From Eublepharis macularius (Eukaryota; Chordata; Lepidosauria; Squamata; Eublepharidae): a stretch of DNA of 64,000 nt. Positions 47,926-58,639 of this stretch are shown here, piece by piece. Numbering within the stretch: position 1 is the first letter of the stretch; each line of letters begins with the position of its first letter. Below the pieces are notes generated by a model. That model saw only the letters and a list, made by a program, of their open reading frames with translations. It did not search any database and was not told the origin of the DNA. Both the position numbers and the translations under genes were made by a program. Location: the NCBI RefSeq assembly GCF_028583425.1, contig NC_072799.1, forward strand, positions 89,080,217 to 89,144,216, in the 5' to 3' direction.

Positions 47926-48099
47926 GCTGCCACAGGGGCAGAAAAAGGAACGACGGGGAATCCCTACCAATGCTGGGCAACGCTGGCAGCCACAGCAACA
48001 ACAGAGAAGCCCGGAAAATACTGCTATGGCCTGTACTAATCTCACACTGTGTGATCCGCCTGGAGCCTCGATGAGAAAGGTAGACTATAAAAGACAGAC

Positions 48100-48860
48100 A
48101 GATAGACAGGAGGGCCACCCGGAGCAAACCCACACCCTCGGGCACTCCGCCAGACAGCCTCTTGCCCGGGGGCACCAGCCCGCCGCCCGCCCGCCCGCCG
48201 CAGAAGCAGCCTCTGAGCGGCTCCATACCGTTCCTGGTCGGCGCCAGGCCGGCAGGCGGCAACCCCGCGTGTCTCCCGCGACAGGCTCCGGAGCAGAGCG
48301 CAGCAGCCCTGCCCGGGTTTCAGCGAGAGGGCTGCTCTTCCCTCCTGTGTTGCCACGCGAAAGCACTGCCAGCTTTCGATGGGCACAGTCCGAAGGGAGG
48401 CGCAAGGCGGCCCGCTGGGAACGTGCGCGTTTCCGAGCCACTCGCGCCGCCAACGGCGAGCCAACGCGCTCAGCCCGCCCGCCCCTCACGCAGCCCCCGT
48501 TACGCACCACTCAACGGGACGCGAAAGGGCGAAAGGAGGCCGGCCGCGCGTTTATATAGGGGCGGGGGGGGGAGCGAGATCCCGCGAGACTAGGGCAGCT
48601 CGGGCGCGCGAGAGCGCAGAGTACTTCCAAGTGGCCGGTCGTGGAAGAGGCGGGCGGAGGTGGTTGCTTGGCCCCTCCCGGCCTTCCGCCGCGCGGAGCC
48701 CATTGGAGCGGAGGAAGGGGGGATGGCGGCGGCGGCGGCGGCAGCGGCGGGCGGCCGGGCGTTCTTGGGGCTTCCTCTTCTGCGGCCCCACTCAGAGTTG
48801 ACGGGGAAGGTTTTTCACACGCAAAGTGTCTGGCGTGTAGCGGGAAATCGGAGTTTTAAA
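48100..48860. promoter_or_regulatory. CpG island between RASL11B and USP46
   Basis: Dense CpG and GC boxes with a near-consensus CCCGCGAGAC element at about 48582. Long frames on both strands (up to 220 codons) have composition typical of islands, and none resembles a known protein. The island contains the TATA promoter described separately. Confidence 0.7.
48520..48560 (-). promoter_or_regulatory. TATA and pyrimidine-start promoter, probable DANCR-like host gene
   Basis: The minus-strand TATA box TATATAAA is at 48558-48551. A pyrimidine stretch CTCCTTTCGCCCTTTCG lies 20-35 nt downstream, with a likely start near 48538 or 48529. TATA plus a 5' terminal oligopyrimidine start is characteristic of snoRNA host and translation-machinery genes. 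In human, DANCR lies between USP46 and RASL11B on the strand equivalent to this one. Gene identity is inferred from synteny and promoter class only. Confidence 0.45.
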
Positions 48861-48899
48861 AAGGTTGAGTGTTACCCTGCCCAAGCTGCCTGCTCCTTC

Positions 48900-49221
48900 A
48901 AGGGGATAAGCAGCGCAACCCTAAGAAGAGTTAGTCCACACTAAGCCCATTAATGTCAATAGGCTTGTGAGTGTGTGTGTGAGATGTGCCGTCAAGTCCC
49001 CTCCGACCTTTGGCGACCCTAAGAAGGACAGACCTCCCAAACGTCCTCTCATTAAACCTGTAACTCTCAGACTCTGATCTGTAATTTTATTTATTCATAT
49101 TCTTTATACACCTTTCTCACTGGAACTGAAGGAAGATTGCACAATGTGTAAGTTGATGTAATAATTACAAAGCAGAACTCTGAAACACGTGCAAGTGTTG
49201 AACATGGCCTGATAATACATA
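48900..49221. other. Short repeat fragments, no gene
   Basis: Fragments include a TAAGCCCATTAATGTCAATA piece of a common palindromic repeat, a 5S-SINE body fragment (GTGCCGTCAAGTCCCCTCC) near 48985, and a SINE tail near 49110. Confidence 0.45.
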
Positions 49222-49378
49222 CAAGCTGAACCTGCAGAGCCCAACAGAACTGAACTACAGCAAAGGAATCTGTATTAAACCAGAGAATCCTCCCAAACTG
49301 AAGCCAGGGGCATGATGCTTGCAGGAGTTGTGAAGTTTAAAGGGCGTGAAGGGCTCTTTTGGAGCTCAAGTGAAGGTG
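49222..49378. repeat. Left arm of a 157-bp inverted repeat pair
   Basis: Runs from CAAGCTGAACCTGCAGAG to AAGTGAAGGTG and is matched in inverted orientation at 51003-51159 with only a few differences. It abuts the USP46 exon copy. Confidence 0.8.
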
Positions 49379-49384
49379 AAAGCA

Positions 49385-49584
49385 CCAGGCAGGCAAGCAG
49401 GCCGGGCCGGTGCAGCACTCACCATATTACAGATGGAGGCGATGTTTCTGACAGTCATGAGTCTAAAGGTTGCAGCGATCCTCCACCGCCATCTTTAGAA
49501 GGTGAAACCCGGGATGGTCATGGCTGGAGATTCCGGAGGAGGGCCGGGCGGGGGTGGAGGCGAGAGGAGGAGGCGCTCGGGCTC
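49385..49584 (-). pseudogene. USP46: Inverted partial duplicate of USP46 promoter and exon 1
   Basis: This stretch is, in reverse orientation, the sequence around 62.6-62.8 kb. It keeps both short upstream frames (with substitutions), the start codon at 49458, the 36-bp coding part (49458-49423, MTVRNIASICNM), the splice donor GTGAGTGCTGC and some intron. Intron retention shows a DNA-level duplication rather than a retrocopy. In the part I compared there are about five substitutions, several of them CpG to TpG, and two short deletions in the GC-rich 5' part. No downstream USP46 exons are seen nearby, so it cannot make the enzyme; promoter activity is unknown. Confidence 0.88.
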
Positions 49585-49887
49585 CACTCCAGCCCAAAGA
49601 AGGGCTGGAACTTATGCTGGAACTAGCCAAAATATTACTAGGAGCTGCATCTGTCCAATTGCTGTTACAGGGAAAGGCAAGTCAGCTCTGCTTGACTCCT
49701 CCTTATTCCTCTGTGTCTCTGCTTTAAACAATGGATAAATTGACATTCTTGCTGTTCATAACAGCACGTCCTAAACAAGAGGCTGTTATAAGAAGGGAAA
49801 ACTTTGGTCTTGTTACTGCCGGCTATATTCTTTATAAAAAGGAGTTTTAAGTTTGACTGGTCAAGTGGTTTGTAGACTTCTTCAAAC

Positions 49888-50186
49888 ATATATATATTCA
49901 ATAGGGACTATGAATGGTTATCTCATTATCAGAAGTAACTGATTTCCTTAACGGAAGCAAACTGATCTCCATATCAGAAGCAGCTGTTTGCATCTACTCC
50001 TCCCTCCCCTCCCCTCCTCTATATCTGACCAGTTTCTTCTTGCCCTCCTTGCATCTGACGAAGAGAACTGTGATTCTCGAAAGCTTATGCTACAATAAAG
50101 TTGGTTAGTCTTAAAGGTGCTACTGGACTCTTTTTGATTTTGCTACTACAGACTAACACGGCTAACTCCTCTGGATATATATTCAA
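49888..50186 (+). mobile_element. Penelope-type insertion, single arm
   Basis: The duplicated flank ATATATATTCAAT lies before about 49901 and after 50172. The 3' portion has GAAGAGAACTGTGATTCTCG, AAAGCTTATGCTACAATAAA and TTAAAGGTGCTACTGGACTC. The part upstream of these is unique to this copy. Confidence 0.65.
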
Positions 50187-51002
50187 TGAAGATGAGACTG
50201 TTAATGAATAAAGCCCTTCCCTAAATGCAATTAGAATGCAAGCTTTTAGGGAATAGTTTTATACTTGCTGGTGGTGAAAGTATAAACATTGACCTTGATC
50301 TCTCTGGACAGGCTACATGCTGTGGCCATATAGAAAAGATGGCCTTCCTCGAAGAAGCTTGCAGCATGATATATGCATACTTACTCAGAAGTAGGTCTCG
50401 CTGAGCCTGGGTATTCAATGGGCTTAAAGGAGAGTTGTTCTACTTAGGATTGTACTGAAAGAGTACTATACATCCAGGTACTGCCAAACTCAAGACCTAC
50501 TTAGTCCAGAAGTCACATAAGATATCCACCACTAGCCATTCATACCCATTAAGAAATGGTTTTCTACCCACATACCCTAGTACTAGATCCTAGATGTGGG
50601 CACTGCAGGATTCAGGAACCAGCAAAATAGCCAATCCAGCATAATCAAGCTATGCTGGATCGCTTTGGAAAATCTTGGATTGAATCCAGGGAGCCAAACT
50701 GTGATGGGCTGGATTATTTGACTGCATAGCCCTTGAGGAGAAAAAGCAGGCAGCCAGTGGAGCAGCCAGCAAGTGAGTGAGAAGTGGGTGGCATGAAGTG
50801 GAGGCAAGCTTCGCACCATGGCAGGAGAGCAGTGCGAGGCAGGTGAGAGGCTGGTGGGGTACAGAGTAGCAGCCCGCCAGCAAGTGAGTGAGTGAGAAGT
50901 GACATGAAGAAGCAAGCTTTACGTTGTGGCAGGATAGTGGTGAGAGGCTGGTGGAAGATGGGAGGCAGTGTGCAGAGTGGATGGATTCCCATCCCACCCC
51001 TC
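50187..51002. other. Repeat-rich stretch, no gene seen
   Basis: Around 50715-50995 two related units contain GCAAGTGAGTGAGAAGTG and GTGAGAGGCTGGTGG, forming a degenerate direct repeat of about 125 bp. Confidence 0.45.
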
Positions 51003-51159
51003 CACCTTCACTAGAGCTCCAAAAGAGCCCTTCATGCCCTTTAAACTTCACAACTCCTGCAAGCATCATGCCCCTGGCTTCAGTTTGGGAGGATTCTCTG
51101 GTTTAACACAGATTCCTTTGCTGTAGTTCAGTTCTGTTGGACTCTGCAGGCTCAGCTTG
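51003..51159. repeat. Right arm of the 157-bp inverted repeat pair
   Basis: Inverted match of 49222-49378, same length. Outside it a low-copy-looking GC-rich repeat with GGGGTCCAATCTTCCTGAAA continues to about 51590. Confidence 0.8.
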
Positions 51160-51687
51160 CATGGGAGTGGGATTTGCACTGGGGTTGCCTTTGCTTAAAG
51201 TTTCCCTTTGCCTGGAAAGCCTTGGAAGTGGTTTCCCCAAAGGAAACAATGGAGAATGGCTGGGGGGGGGGTACCTTGTTCAGGGGCCCATAGAATTGGA
51301 CCCCGGGGGTCCAATCTTCCTGAAATCTGGGGATCTTTAGTGGATGATCAGGAGTAGGTTCTCAGCAAATCTGGTGGAGTTTGCTCAAAAAATGCTCCCC
51401 AGCCCCCCCCCCTGCAATAGTTTTCCCCATAGGGAATAATGGCTGGATAAATTCGGGATTTTCTAACTAGATTAGAGAATCTGACCTGGATTTCAGGGAT
51501 ACCATTTTTTTTTTTTTAGTATCCCTGAAACCCAGATCTGGATCAACTGAATGTACTGGATACTGGATACCAATCAGAGCCAGAACAATACAATGAAAAC
51601 GGAGGATGTGTAGGCAGAGTGCCAGACAAGGAATGCAATTATGAAAAGTTGCAATTGGACATCAGGCTTGCTGGGCGACCTTGGTCA

Positions 51688-51689
51688 GG

Positions 51690-51736
<47 letters not shown>

Positions 51737-51738
51737 GG
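51688..51738 (+). repeat. CT/CA microsatellite
   Basis: A CTCTCT run of roughly 40 bp passing into CACACACA. Confidence 0.9.
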
Positions 51739-51739
51739 A

Positions 51740-53037
51740 GTAACTCTGCACAGGATTGCACTGCAAATGTCCCACAAACCACAGTGTATGTGCTTTTAGT
51801 ATTAGTAATATAACTTACAAATGACATTTCATTTAGAACTGGTTGTTGATAACACATGGATATATTAGTAACCGTATAAATATGGGCCTAACAAAATTAT
51901 GCTGAAAATAACTTGTTCAGCTGGAATCCCACATGCTGTCACAGTAACACACTGTTTGGCTTTTAAGGTGCATGTACTCTGCAATTAGTGCTTCAAGGCT
52001 ACCGTATACAAATCCTGGAGGAGAAAAGAGCGCACAGATGCAGTGTGTATTTTGCAAAGACAGAAGCACCATTCAAAACTTCCACAATATGTTATTTTTT
52101 TTCTCTTTCTTTAAGACCTCTTTCAGACTATTTTCTGCAGAGCAGCTCCATTGAAGCTAATTGGATTATGAACATGACCATAAAACATTTCCCACAAATC
52201 TTGTTCCCTTAAAGGAGTCAGCCAGAAACTGCTGGGCTGCTCTCAAAAGCTGAGCATGAAGGCAGCAGAACAAACAAGTTTGCCTCAAAATTCCTGGGAC
52301 TAGAGTTTCTCTGCCTGTAAACATAGTGGATCTATTCAAGGGTTTATAGAAGTATCCTCCATGAATTTGTCTATAATCCTTTTAACCTCTGAATGATGTT
52401 TTTTTTTTTCTGGAACACAGCGTTTGAGAACAACTTTCTGGCTAACTGAGTATTTTAGCAACATTTATTTGGGATGGGGGGGGAATGCAAGAAGAGAGGG
52501 AGTGAACAGTGTCCCTTACTTAGGTTGCAAGGGGGGACAAGCCAGAGAGTCTGAAAGATAGCGAGGTCAAGGATCTGCTTACCCTTTTGCTCTTTGCTGC
52601 CCAGGCACTACCCTTTCATGTGTAAACTGCTATTCTCAGGGTCTTCCTCTAAAGATGCAGGACTTGCCATCTTTCCACCCACTGGCATCCTTAGATTAGA
52701 TAGCTAGATAGAGATCGGTCTCATATCTTTCCTATCCCATACAGAGTTCCTACAATAATTAACTCTTATTTCTTTTCTAAAGTTAAGGCTCTGAGTGTAA
52801 GTTTGTTTCTGTCTCCCAGGCACGCTCTATAACACAGGCTCCCATGTCCCACGTTTCTCTGCTTACTAGGCAACTCTGTTAACAAAAAGAAAAGCACATG
52901 CCAGTGAATTAATATTTTACTGGCATGATCCCAAGATCCTATTGAATAGATCTGAGTAGGATTCTGGTTAGGATTGCAGTATATGTTGTATTTTCCTTTT
53001 TTGGATGACTCTTAGGCAATGTATAATTCATGATTTG
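51740..53037. other. Intergenic stretch, no gene seen
   Basis: No coding similarity was recognised. Short T-runs occur near 52093 and 52398. Confidence 0.4.
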
Positions 53038-53311
53038 AGAGCCAGTTTGGTGTAGTGGGTAAGAGCAGCGGGACTCTAATCTGGAGAACAGGGTTTGATT
53101 CCCCACCCCTCCACTTGAAGCCAGCTGGGTGACCTTGGGTCAGTCATGGCTCTCTCAGAGCTCTCTCAGCCCCACCCACCTCACAGGGTGTTGGTTGTTG
53201 TGGGGATAATAATAGCATACTTTGTATACCACTCTGAGTGGGCATTAAGTTGTCCTGAAGGGCGGTATATAAATAAAATGTTGTTGTTGTTATTGTTGTT
53301 GTTGTTGTTAT
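53038..53311 (+). repeat. tRNA-derived SINE, copy 4
   Basis: Full copy from AGAGCCAGTTTGGTGTAGTG to a GTT-repeat tail. Its tail and flank are duplicated 470 bp downstream. Confidence 0.87.
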
Positions 53312-53923
53312 TTCTTTGCTGAACAAGTTACCCAAATGGTATGGTAACAACAACCTTACTCAACCTTTTATCCAATAGAAGGCAGGGAACATTTTAAAGT
53401 GACACCTATAACAAAGATAAACATTGTGTACACAAAGCTGAGCTGCATATGGAAAAGCTATCATACTACGTCTGACTTGCATAGGAATACAGCTTTAAGA
53501 AAAGTAATTAAGCAGTGGAGTAGGAGCGGGAATGGCTATATTATCAGATGATCACATTTTGGGGGTATTTATGAAGAATGGGACACATTGTAAAAGCCAC
53601 TGTAAATAATTTAAGTATGATATTATTTTTTATTTATTTTTATTTTATCGTATTTATATTCCGCCCTCCCCGCAAGCAGGCTCAGGGCAGATAACAACAT
53701 TAAACCGCTTTGGCATTAAGTTGTCCTGAAGGGCGGTATATAAATAAAATGTTGTTGTTGTTGTTGTTGTTATTTCTTTGCTGAACAAGTTACCCAAATG
53801 GTATGGTAACAACAACCTTACTCAACCTTTTATCCAGTAGAAGGCAGGGAACATTTTAAAGTGACACCTATAACAAAGATAAACATTATGTACACAAAGC
53901 TGAGCTGCATATGGAAAAGCTAT
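53241..53923 (+). repeat. Local direct duplication of SINE tail and flank
   Basis: 53241-53461 (GGCATTAAGTTGTCCTGAAG to GGAAAAGCTAT) recurs at 53712-53923 with very few changes besides the GTT repeat length. The intervening 250 bp is unique sequence followed by a CR1/L2 tail (53625-53700). Confidence 0.88.
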
Positions 53924-54019
53924 ATGAATGGAAAGCCATAATTTACAGCCAGCAAAAAAAAAATAGTTAATACATTTGACGGACAGATCTTTAAAGCATG
54001 TTTCCTAAGTGCAGCACCA

Positions 54020-54500
54020 AAATAGAGCTGGGAGGGAAAGAGTTAACTATTGCTTGGATTGTAGCACTTGAGTGACAGGCTGCACCCTCCTCTCTGATTG
54101 GTCAGTTAGAACACAGCTGAAGGGCTCACAGTTGGAGAAGAAGATTAATTCCCGCCAAGTGTCTAAAGGGGGGGTTGGCTCTGAGGAGGACCCCGGGTCT
54201 GTTGTGAAGGGAAAACAGTTTAAAACTAACTCCAGGAAACCTGAGCTGTCAAAGGGAACTCTGTGAAGAAACATTGTTGCTGTAAAGTAGCAAGTAAAAC
54301 ATCTCTCACTGCTAAGAACTAAGAATATAAGAAACGAAGCTTCAAGGAAACTATTTTGCCTGTTACTTAAAGTGTATTCTGTACTACCAACAAAATTTTA
54401 CCTCACATTTCAATCCACTGACTACACTTATTCAATCCCTGCCTGTTAAATAAAGTTATTCTTTTTGAATGTTATACAGTCTCCAGTGCTATTTCCAACA
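54020..54500 (+). mobile_element. Solo-LTR-like fossil
   Basis: Contains TCTGATTGGTCAG (CCAAT-like) near 54092, AATAAAGTTATTC near 54450 and a TCCAGTGCT 3' part. This is the usual LTR layout, with no internal genes attached. Limits and family uncertain. Confidence 0.4.
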
Positions 54501-54715
54501 AAAAGGAAATGGCTCCTGCTTCTCCCCATCAAGTTCCTAGGCTGGGATAAAAAGCCAAAATTACATCTGTCAGGGTGGGACAGATCGACTTTCAAAACAC
54601 AAGGAACAACATGCTACTTAGGGCTACTCAGCCAAAGCAGGCAAACTGAATTTGGGCAGGAAAATCTGCCTCACAGTCGGGGAGTGAAGGGGGGGGGCGG
54701 GTCTGCCATAACCTA

Positions 54716-54891
54716 CTTTATATATTCAGCATTTAATGAATCAGGAAGATCCATGGCAGCACTCTCAAACATAAAGAGGCAGTTAAGGATTAAAACAAGA
54801 GGTTTTCTACACGGAGAGAGAGCAATTGCTATGGGACCTTTGTCCAGAAATTTGATAGTTGGCAGATTCATTAAATGCTGAATACATAAAG
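54716..54891. mobile_element. 176-bp mariner-type MITE
   Basis: Terminal inverted repeats of about 26 bp, starting CTTTATATATTCAGCATTTA and, inverted, CTTTATGTATTCAGCATTTA, are flanked by TA on both sides (54714-54715 and 54892-54893). A TA target is typical of Tc1/mariner. No coding content. Confidence 0.75.
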
Positions 54892-54893
54892 TA

Positions 54894-55685
54894 TCCACTC
54901 ACTAAGTGTATAAATATTTTAAATAAATAAATAAATATTAAACATGCACAAGTGTACTGCCAGCATAGCTACTAGGGTCTGACCAGTAAAACCATGTTTT
55001 TATCAGGTAACCACAAAGGCGTTTGAAAAAAGTCAGATGTGTCCCCTGCTATAGTGGAAAACCTCCTGCCACTGGGCTCCAAGCTCCCACTGCTGCTGAG
55101 TGGAGCAGCAGGAGCTAAATCAAGAAAAAAGAAGTGTTGCTACAACGTCACTCCTGGGTATGTAGCCACAAGTGACAAGCAACACGATGTTAGCCTGCCC
55201 CACCCTCAAAAGCTCCCAGGGGTTGCCAGCCAAATTCATATACTGCCAAGTTTTGTCCACCGGATTCTATCAATCTCCACCCGTAATTCAGTAGCCTCCA
55301 TCCCAGCCTAACAAGTTCAGCTCTGGAATATTTCTTATTTATTTTTATTTATGTCATTTATAGTCTGCCTTCCTCACCGAGACTCAAGTGTGGGATTACA
55401 CAGTGTGAGATTAGTACAGTCAATATTGAGGACATTGCCATAAACAATGCCAAAGGGTAAATAAATACAAGTTCACAAAGACATAGCATTAGCAAGGATC
55501 CAATACAGAGTTGAAGAAATGCTGAAACAGAACATAAGCAATTCAAGGGCTGACATTAGACAACATGAAGCACAGGTAGATCATAGGAGCACATATTTAA
55601 AACAACAGTAAGGCAACATAGTGGTGAAGTCTATAGTCCCTAACCCATTTCATCCTGTTTCATCTCCAGAATAATCATATTCCTA
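54894..55685. other. Intergenic stretch, no gene seen
   Basis: A SINE-like tail fragment (AGTCTGCCTTCCTCACCGAG) lies near 55365; nothing else was recognised. Confidence 0.4.
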
Positions 55686-55689
55686 GAGC

Positions 55690-56890
55690 CTAACAACAAC
55701 AACAACAACAACAAATTTATTACTGTCCGAGACCAGCAAGGGTATTACAAGAATAAAAATAGAGCATACTGTTTAAAAGGGACATCAGTGTAATAATAAA
55801 TTAAATTGCCTTATATTACATTATGTTAAAAAATTGACATTTAGAATTTAGTATGTCAAAAAACCAAATATCATAAAACCATATACAAGATCTTATTTAG
55901 AAATGAACCATCTCCTGCTCTTCACTGCCAACCTACCAAATTTGGCAGTCTTATATGTTATGTCCTTGGATCTATCTGAGAGCATTTTTGAAAGGAGGGA
56001 AGCTCTCTGTCTTCCCGGAAGTGTGGAAAGTAATGGCCTTATGTAGTCATCTTGTAGCTGCATGTATATCTTACAGTCAAAGATAACATGTTCTAATGTT
56101 TCTATTTCCCCCTCACCACAGGGACACAAATGTTCTTCTAGTGGGATTCTTCTGTATCTACCTTCAAGTACAGCAGAGGGCAAAACGTCCCAACGCATTA
56201 ATGTGAAGGTTCTCCTGTGTTCAGGGCTTTTTTTCTGGGAAAAGAGGTGGTGGAACTCAGTGGGCTGCCCTCAGAGAAAATGGTCACATGGCCGGTGGCC
56301 CCGCCCCCTGATCTCCAGACAGAGGGGAGTTGAGATCGCCCTCCGTGCTTAGCTCAGCAGCGCGGAGGGCAATCTCAACTCCCCTCTGTCTGGAGATCAG
56401 GGGGTGGGGCCACCGGCCATGTGACCATCTTCAAGAGGTTCCGGAACTCCGTTCCCCCGTGTTCCGCCTGAAAAAAAGCCCTGCCTGTGTTCATGATTTG
56501 CCAGATTATAAAGAGGAGGAGTTAGACTAATCATGAGATCAGGACCAAATAGAAACCTTTTGATTCTATTTAAGTCATGTTGCCTCTCAACCTCTATTAT
56601 TCTCTGCTTAATAGCCTTTTGGGCTTGAACATATCCCATACTGAGCAGTAATTGCAGTGATAAGGTGTAAAAGGCTAGTTTTCTATCTATCTTTCTAGCC
56701 CAGGATGGAGTGCAAGGATTACCTACTCTGGCTCTTCCCATCATGTTTGAAACCAGAAGTTGGCAACTCTGCCTGTCAAGACACCTTAATTCTCTACATG
56801 TGGGGGCAGGCTGCAGGCTCTGTCTAGAAAGACATACAGGTTCAAAGCAATGTTTGTCCTGGTTAAGATCCAGAAGAGTTAGCCGTGTTA
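55690..56890 (-). mobile_element. LINE ORF2 C-terminal part interrupted by a MITE
   Basis: The minus-strand translation upstream of the MITE (56890-56484) reads LDRQSCQLLVSNMMGRARVG, then KRFLFGPDLMISLTPPLYN. Downstream of it (56221-55893) it reads WDVLPSAVLEGRYRRIP and LCPCGEGEIETLEHVIFDC, a CPC-type zinc motif found at the end of some non-LTR retrotransposon ORF2 proteins. The two parts read as one frame across the insertion. An AAC microsatellite tail lies at about 55693-55713. The LINE clade is not certain. Confidence 0.7.
56222..56483. mobile_element. Foldback hAT-type MITE, copy H, inside a LINE frame
   Basis: Complete copy with the exact target duplication CCTGTGTT at 56214-56221 and 56484-56491, placed within the LINE reading frame. 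Confidence 0.93.
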
Positions 56891-57090
56891 GTCTGTAGTT
56901 GCAAAATAGTAAAAAGTCCAGTAGCACCTTTATGACTAACCAACTTTATTGAGGCATAAGCTTTCGAGAACCACTGCTCTGTTCGCCAGATGGGATCTGG
57001 CGAAGAGAGCTATGGTTCTCATAAGCTTATGCCTCAATAAAGTTGGTTAGTCTTAAATGTGCTAGTGGACTTTTTACTATTTTCCTGGTT
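56872..57090. mobile_element. Penelope-type hairpin insertion
   Basis: Arms with CCAACTTTATTGAGGCATAA and the inverse TTATGCCTCAATAAAGTTGG surround a loop near 56990. TCCTGGTTA flanks both sides. Confidence 0.75.
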
Positions 57091-57349
57091 AGGGGAGTCC
57101 ATCCACTGAAAATCCAAGTGGAAATTTTCTGCTAATGTGTGTTGGCGGTAATCTCAACCAAACACTCAGCAAGCTTTTAAAAGAAAATGCAGGGGGGTTC
57201 TTGTGACCTTTGAAAAAAATTATATAAGCACTGTTGTGTTAAAAATAGTTTCCCCCCCTCCCCACCCTTGTTTCACCACAGAAAGAAAACACAGGGCTTC
57301 TTGTTTGTCACGGAGGAATACAATGGAAACAATTGTTCACGGTACATAT

Positions 57350-57780
57350 CCTTCTGATACTGTTTTGAAAACTAGCTGAGATGGACAGGACTGACTCCAG
57401 CTCTGCCTCGCCTGAGAAATAGCCAATGGGAGCAGGGGAATGCTGGACCAATCAGAGTTAGAGAGCCTGTTTGAGGGAAAATATGGCTTTTGAGGGACTT
57501 GGGGAGAGAAGGGTTAGAGACTGCTCAGAGAGGCAGCAGAAAGAGAGCAGCTTGTTAATCTGTTCTGTTACACTGAAACATTTCATTTAACCTCAGTTCA
57601 TTTATGAGTTTTAAACCATTCACTCCTTTGTTCCATCTTGTAAATAAAGTTTGTTTTTCTATTTGTTTAACCCTGGCTGGCTTGAAATCGTTGGCTGAGG
57701 GAAAATATCTCACACACGCAGGTCTCTCACACTCTGGTCACGTTAAAGGGTGGCGGCATATTTATAGGGACAGTAACCTC
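57350..57780 (+). mobile_element. Solo-LTR-like fossil
   Basis: Contains CCAATGGGAGC and CCAATCAGAG boxes near 57425-57455, AATAAAGTTTG at about 57645 and a CTGGCTTGAAATCG 3' part. Typical LTR order, no internal genes. Family and limits uncertain. Confidence 0.4.
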
Positions 57781-58639
57781 TGAGTTCCCTTTTCCCCAGT
57801 AGCCCTGGGTGTATCTTGGTGAGGGGAGGCAAAGACAGGGAACTGGCTGTCTGTCTGTCTGGTGGAGCCTCTGGGAGAGGAGAGAGGGGCCCCTGTGAGG
57901 ATTTGGGTCAAGGCTCTCTGCCTGCAATAGTGGAGAGTAGACAGGAGGTATGTGGTGGACCCCCTGCCTGGGTGGCAAAGGGATGTGGAAAGCTGTGTGG
58001 GTGTGTGAGGTGGGGTCTACCCAACTTACCTGCCATACTAGCATTTTGTGTTTTTGCTTTCCTGGCTATTTTGCACTATTAAATACAGGACATATCCAAA
58101 TGATTTATAGTCCAGCAATCTTGATTTTTGCTCTTATATTTTTCAGTGGGGGTGATAAAGCTATTCTGCAGAAGTCTGGTTGCACCTTAAATCTGCAGTC
58201 CTTTATCGTGGAGACAGTTTTTGTGGACTGAAGTCCACTCTTGTTTTGTTTTTTAAACACAGTTTTGTTCACAGGAAAATAGTCCATAAAACACAGCAGT
58301 TTGTTGAATTTGCTTAGGGTGGGGCCAATAGAAACATGCACATATAAAAACAGTAAGTTCTGCAGTAGCTGAGATTTCAATTATGCCTAATATAAGAAGA
58401 TTGAAGTCCAAAGAATCTGATTGGTCAAGGAGGTTTCAGGACTTGATCACAATCTTTAAGGCCCATGAGATATATTAACCACAGTCTCTGTTTGTCCTGA
58501 AGGGTGGGGAATCTTTTTGCTTAAACAAAAGTAGAATTTATTTATAAGCATGAGGGTTGCAGCAAACTGATAAGCATATTGGTTTCATAATAGTTCTTAA
58601 GCTTGGTGGTTTCAAAAATAATTATATATTCTTAAAAGT
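57781..58639. other. Intergenic stretch, no gene seen
   Basis: A sequence near 58150-58235 (GGTTGCACCTTAAATCTGCA) may be another retroelement end; not assigned. Confidence 0.35.

Noticed and set aside
47600-48262. A 220-codon minus-strand frame with a hydrophobic stretch beside the 48-kb island
   Set aside because: Its 3' half crosses a GTTGCC-type MITE and a SINE-like tail, and its 5' half is island composition. No protein family is recognisable.
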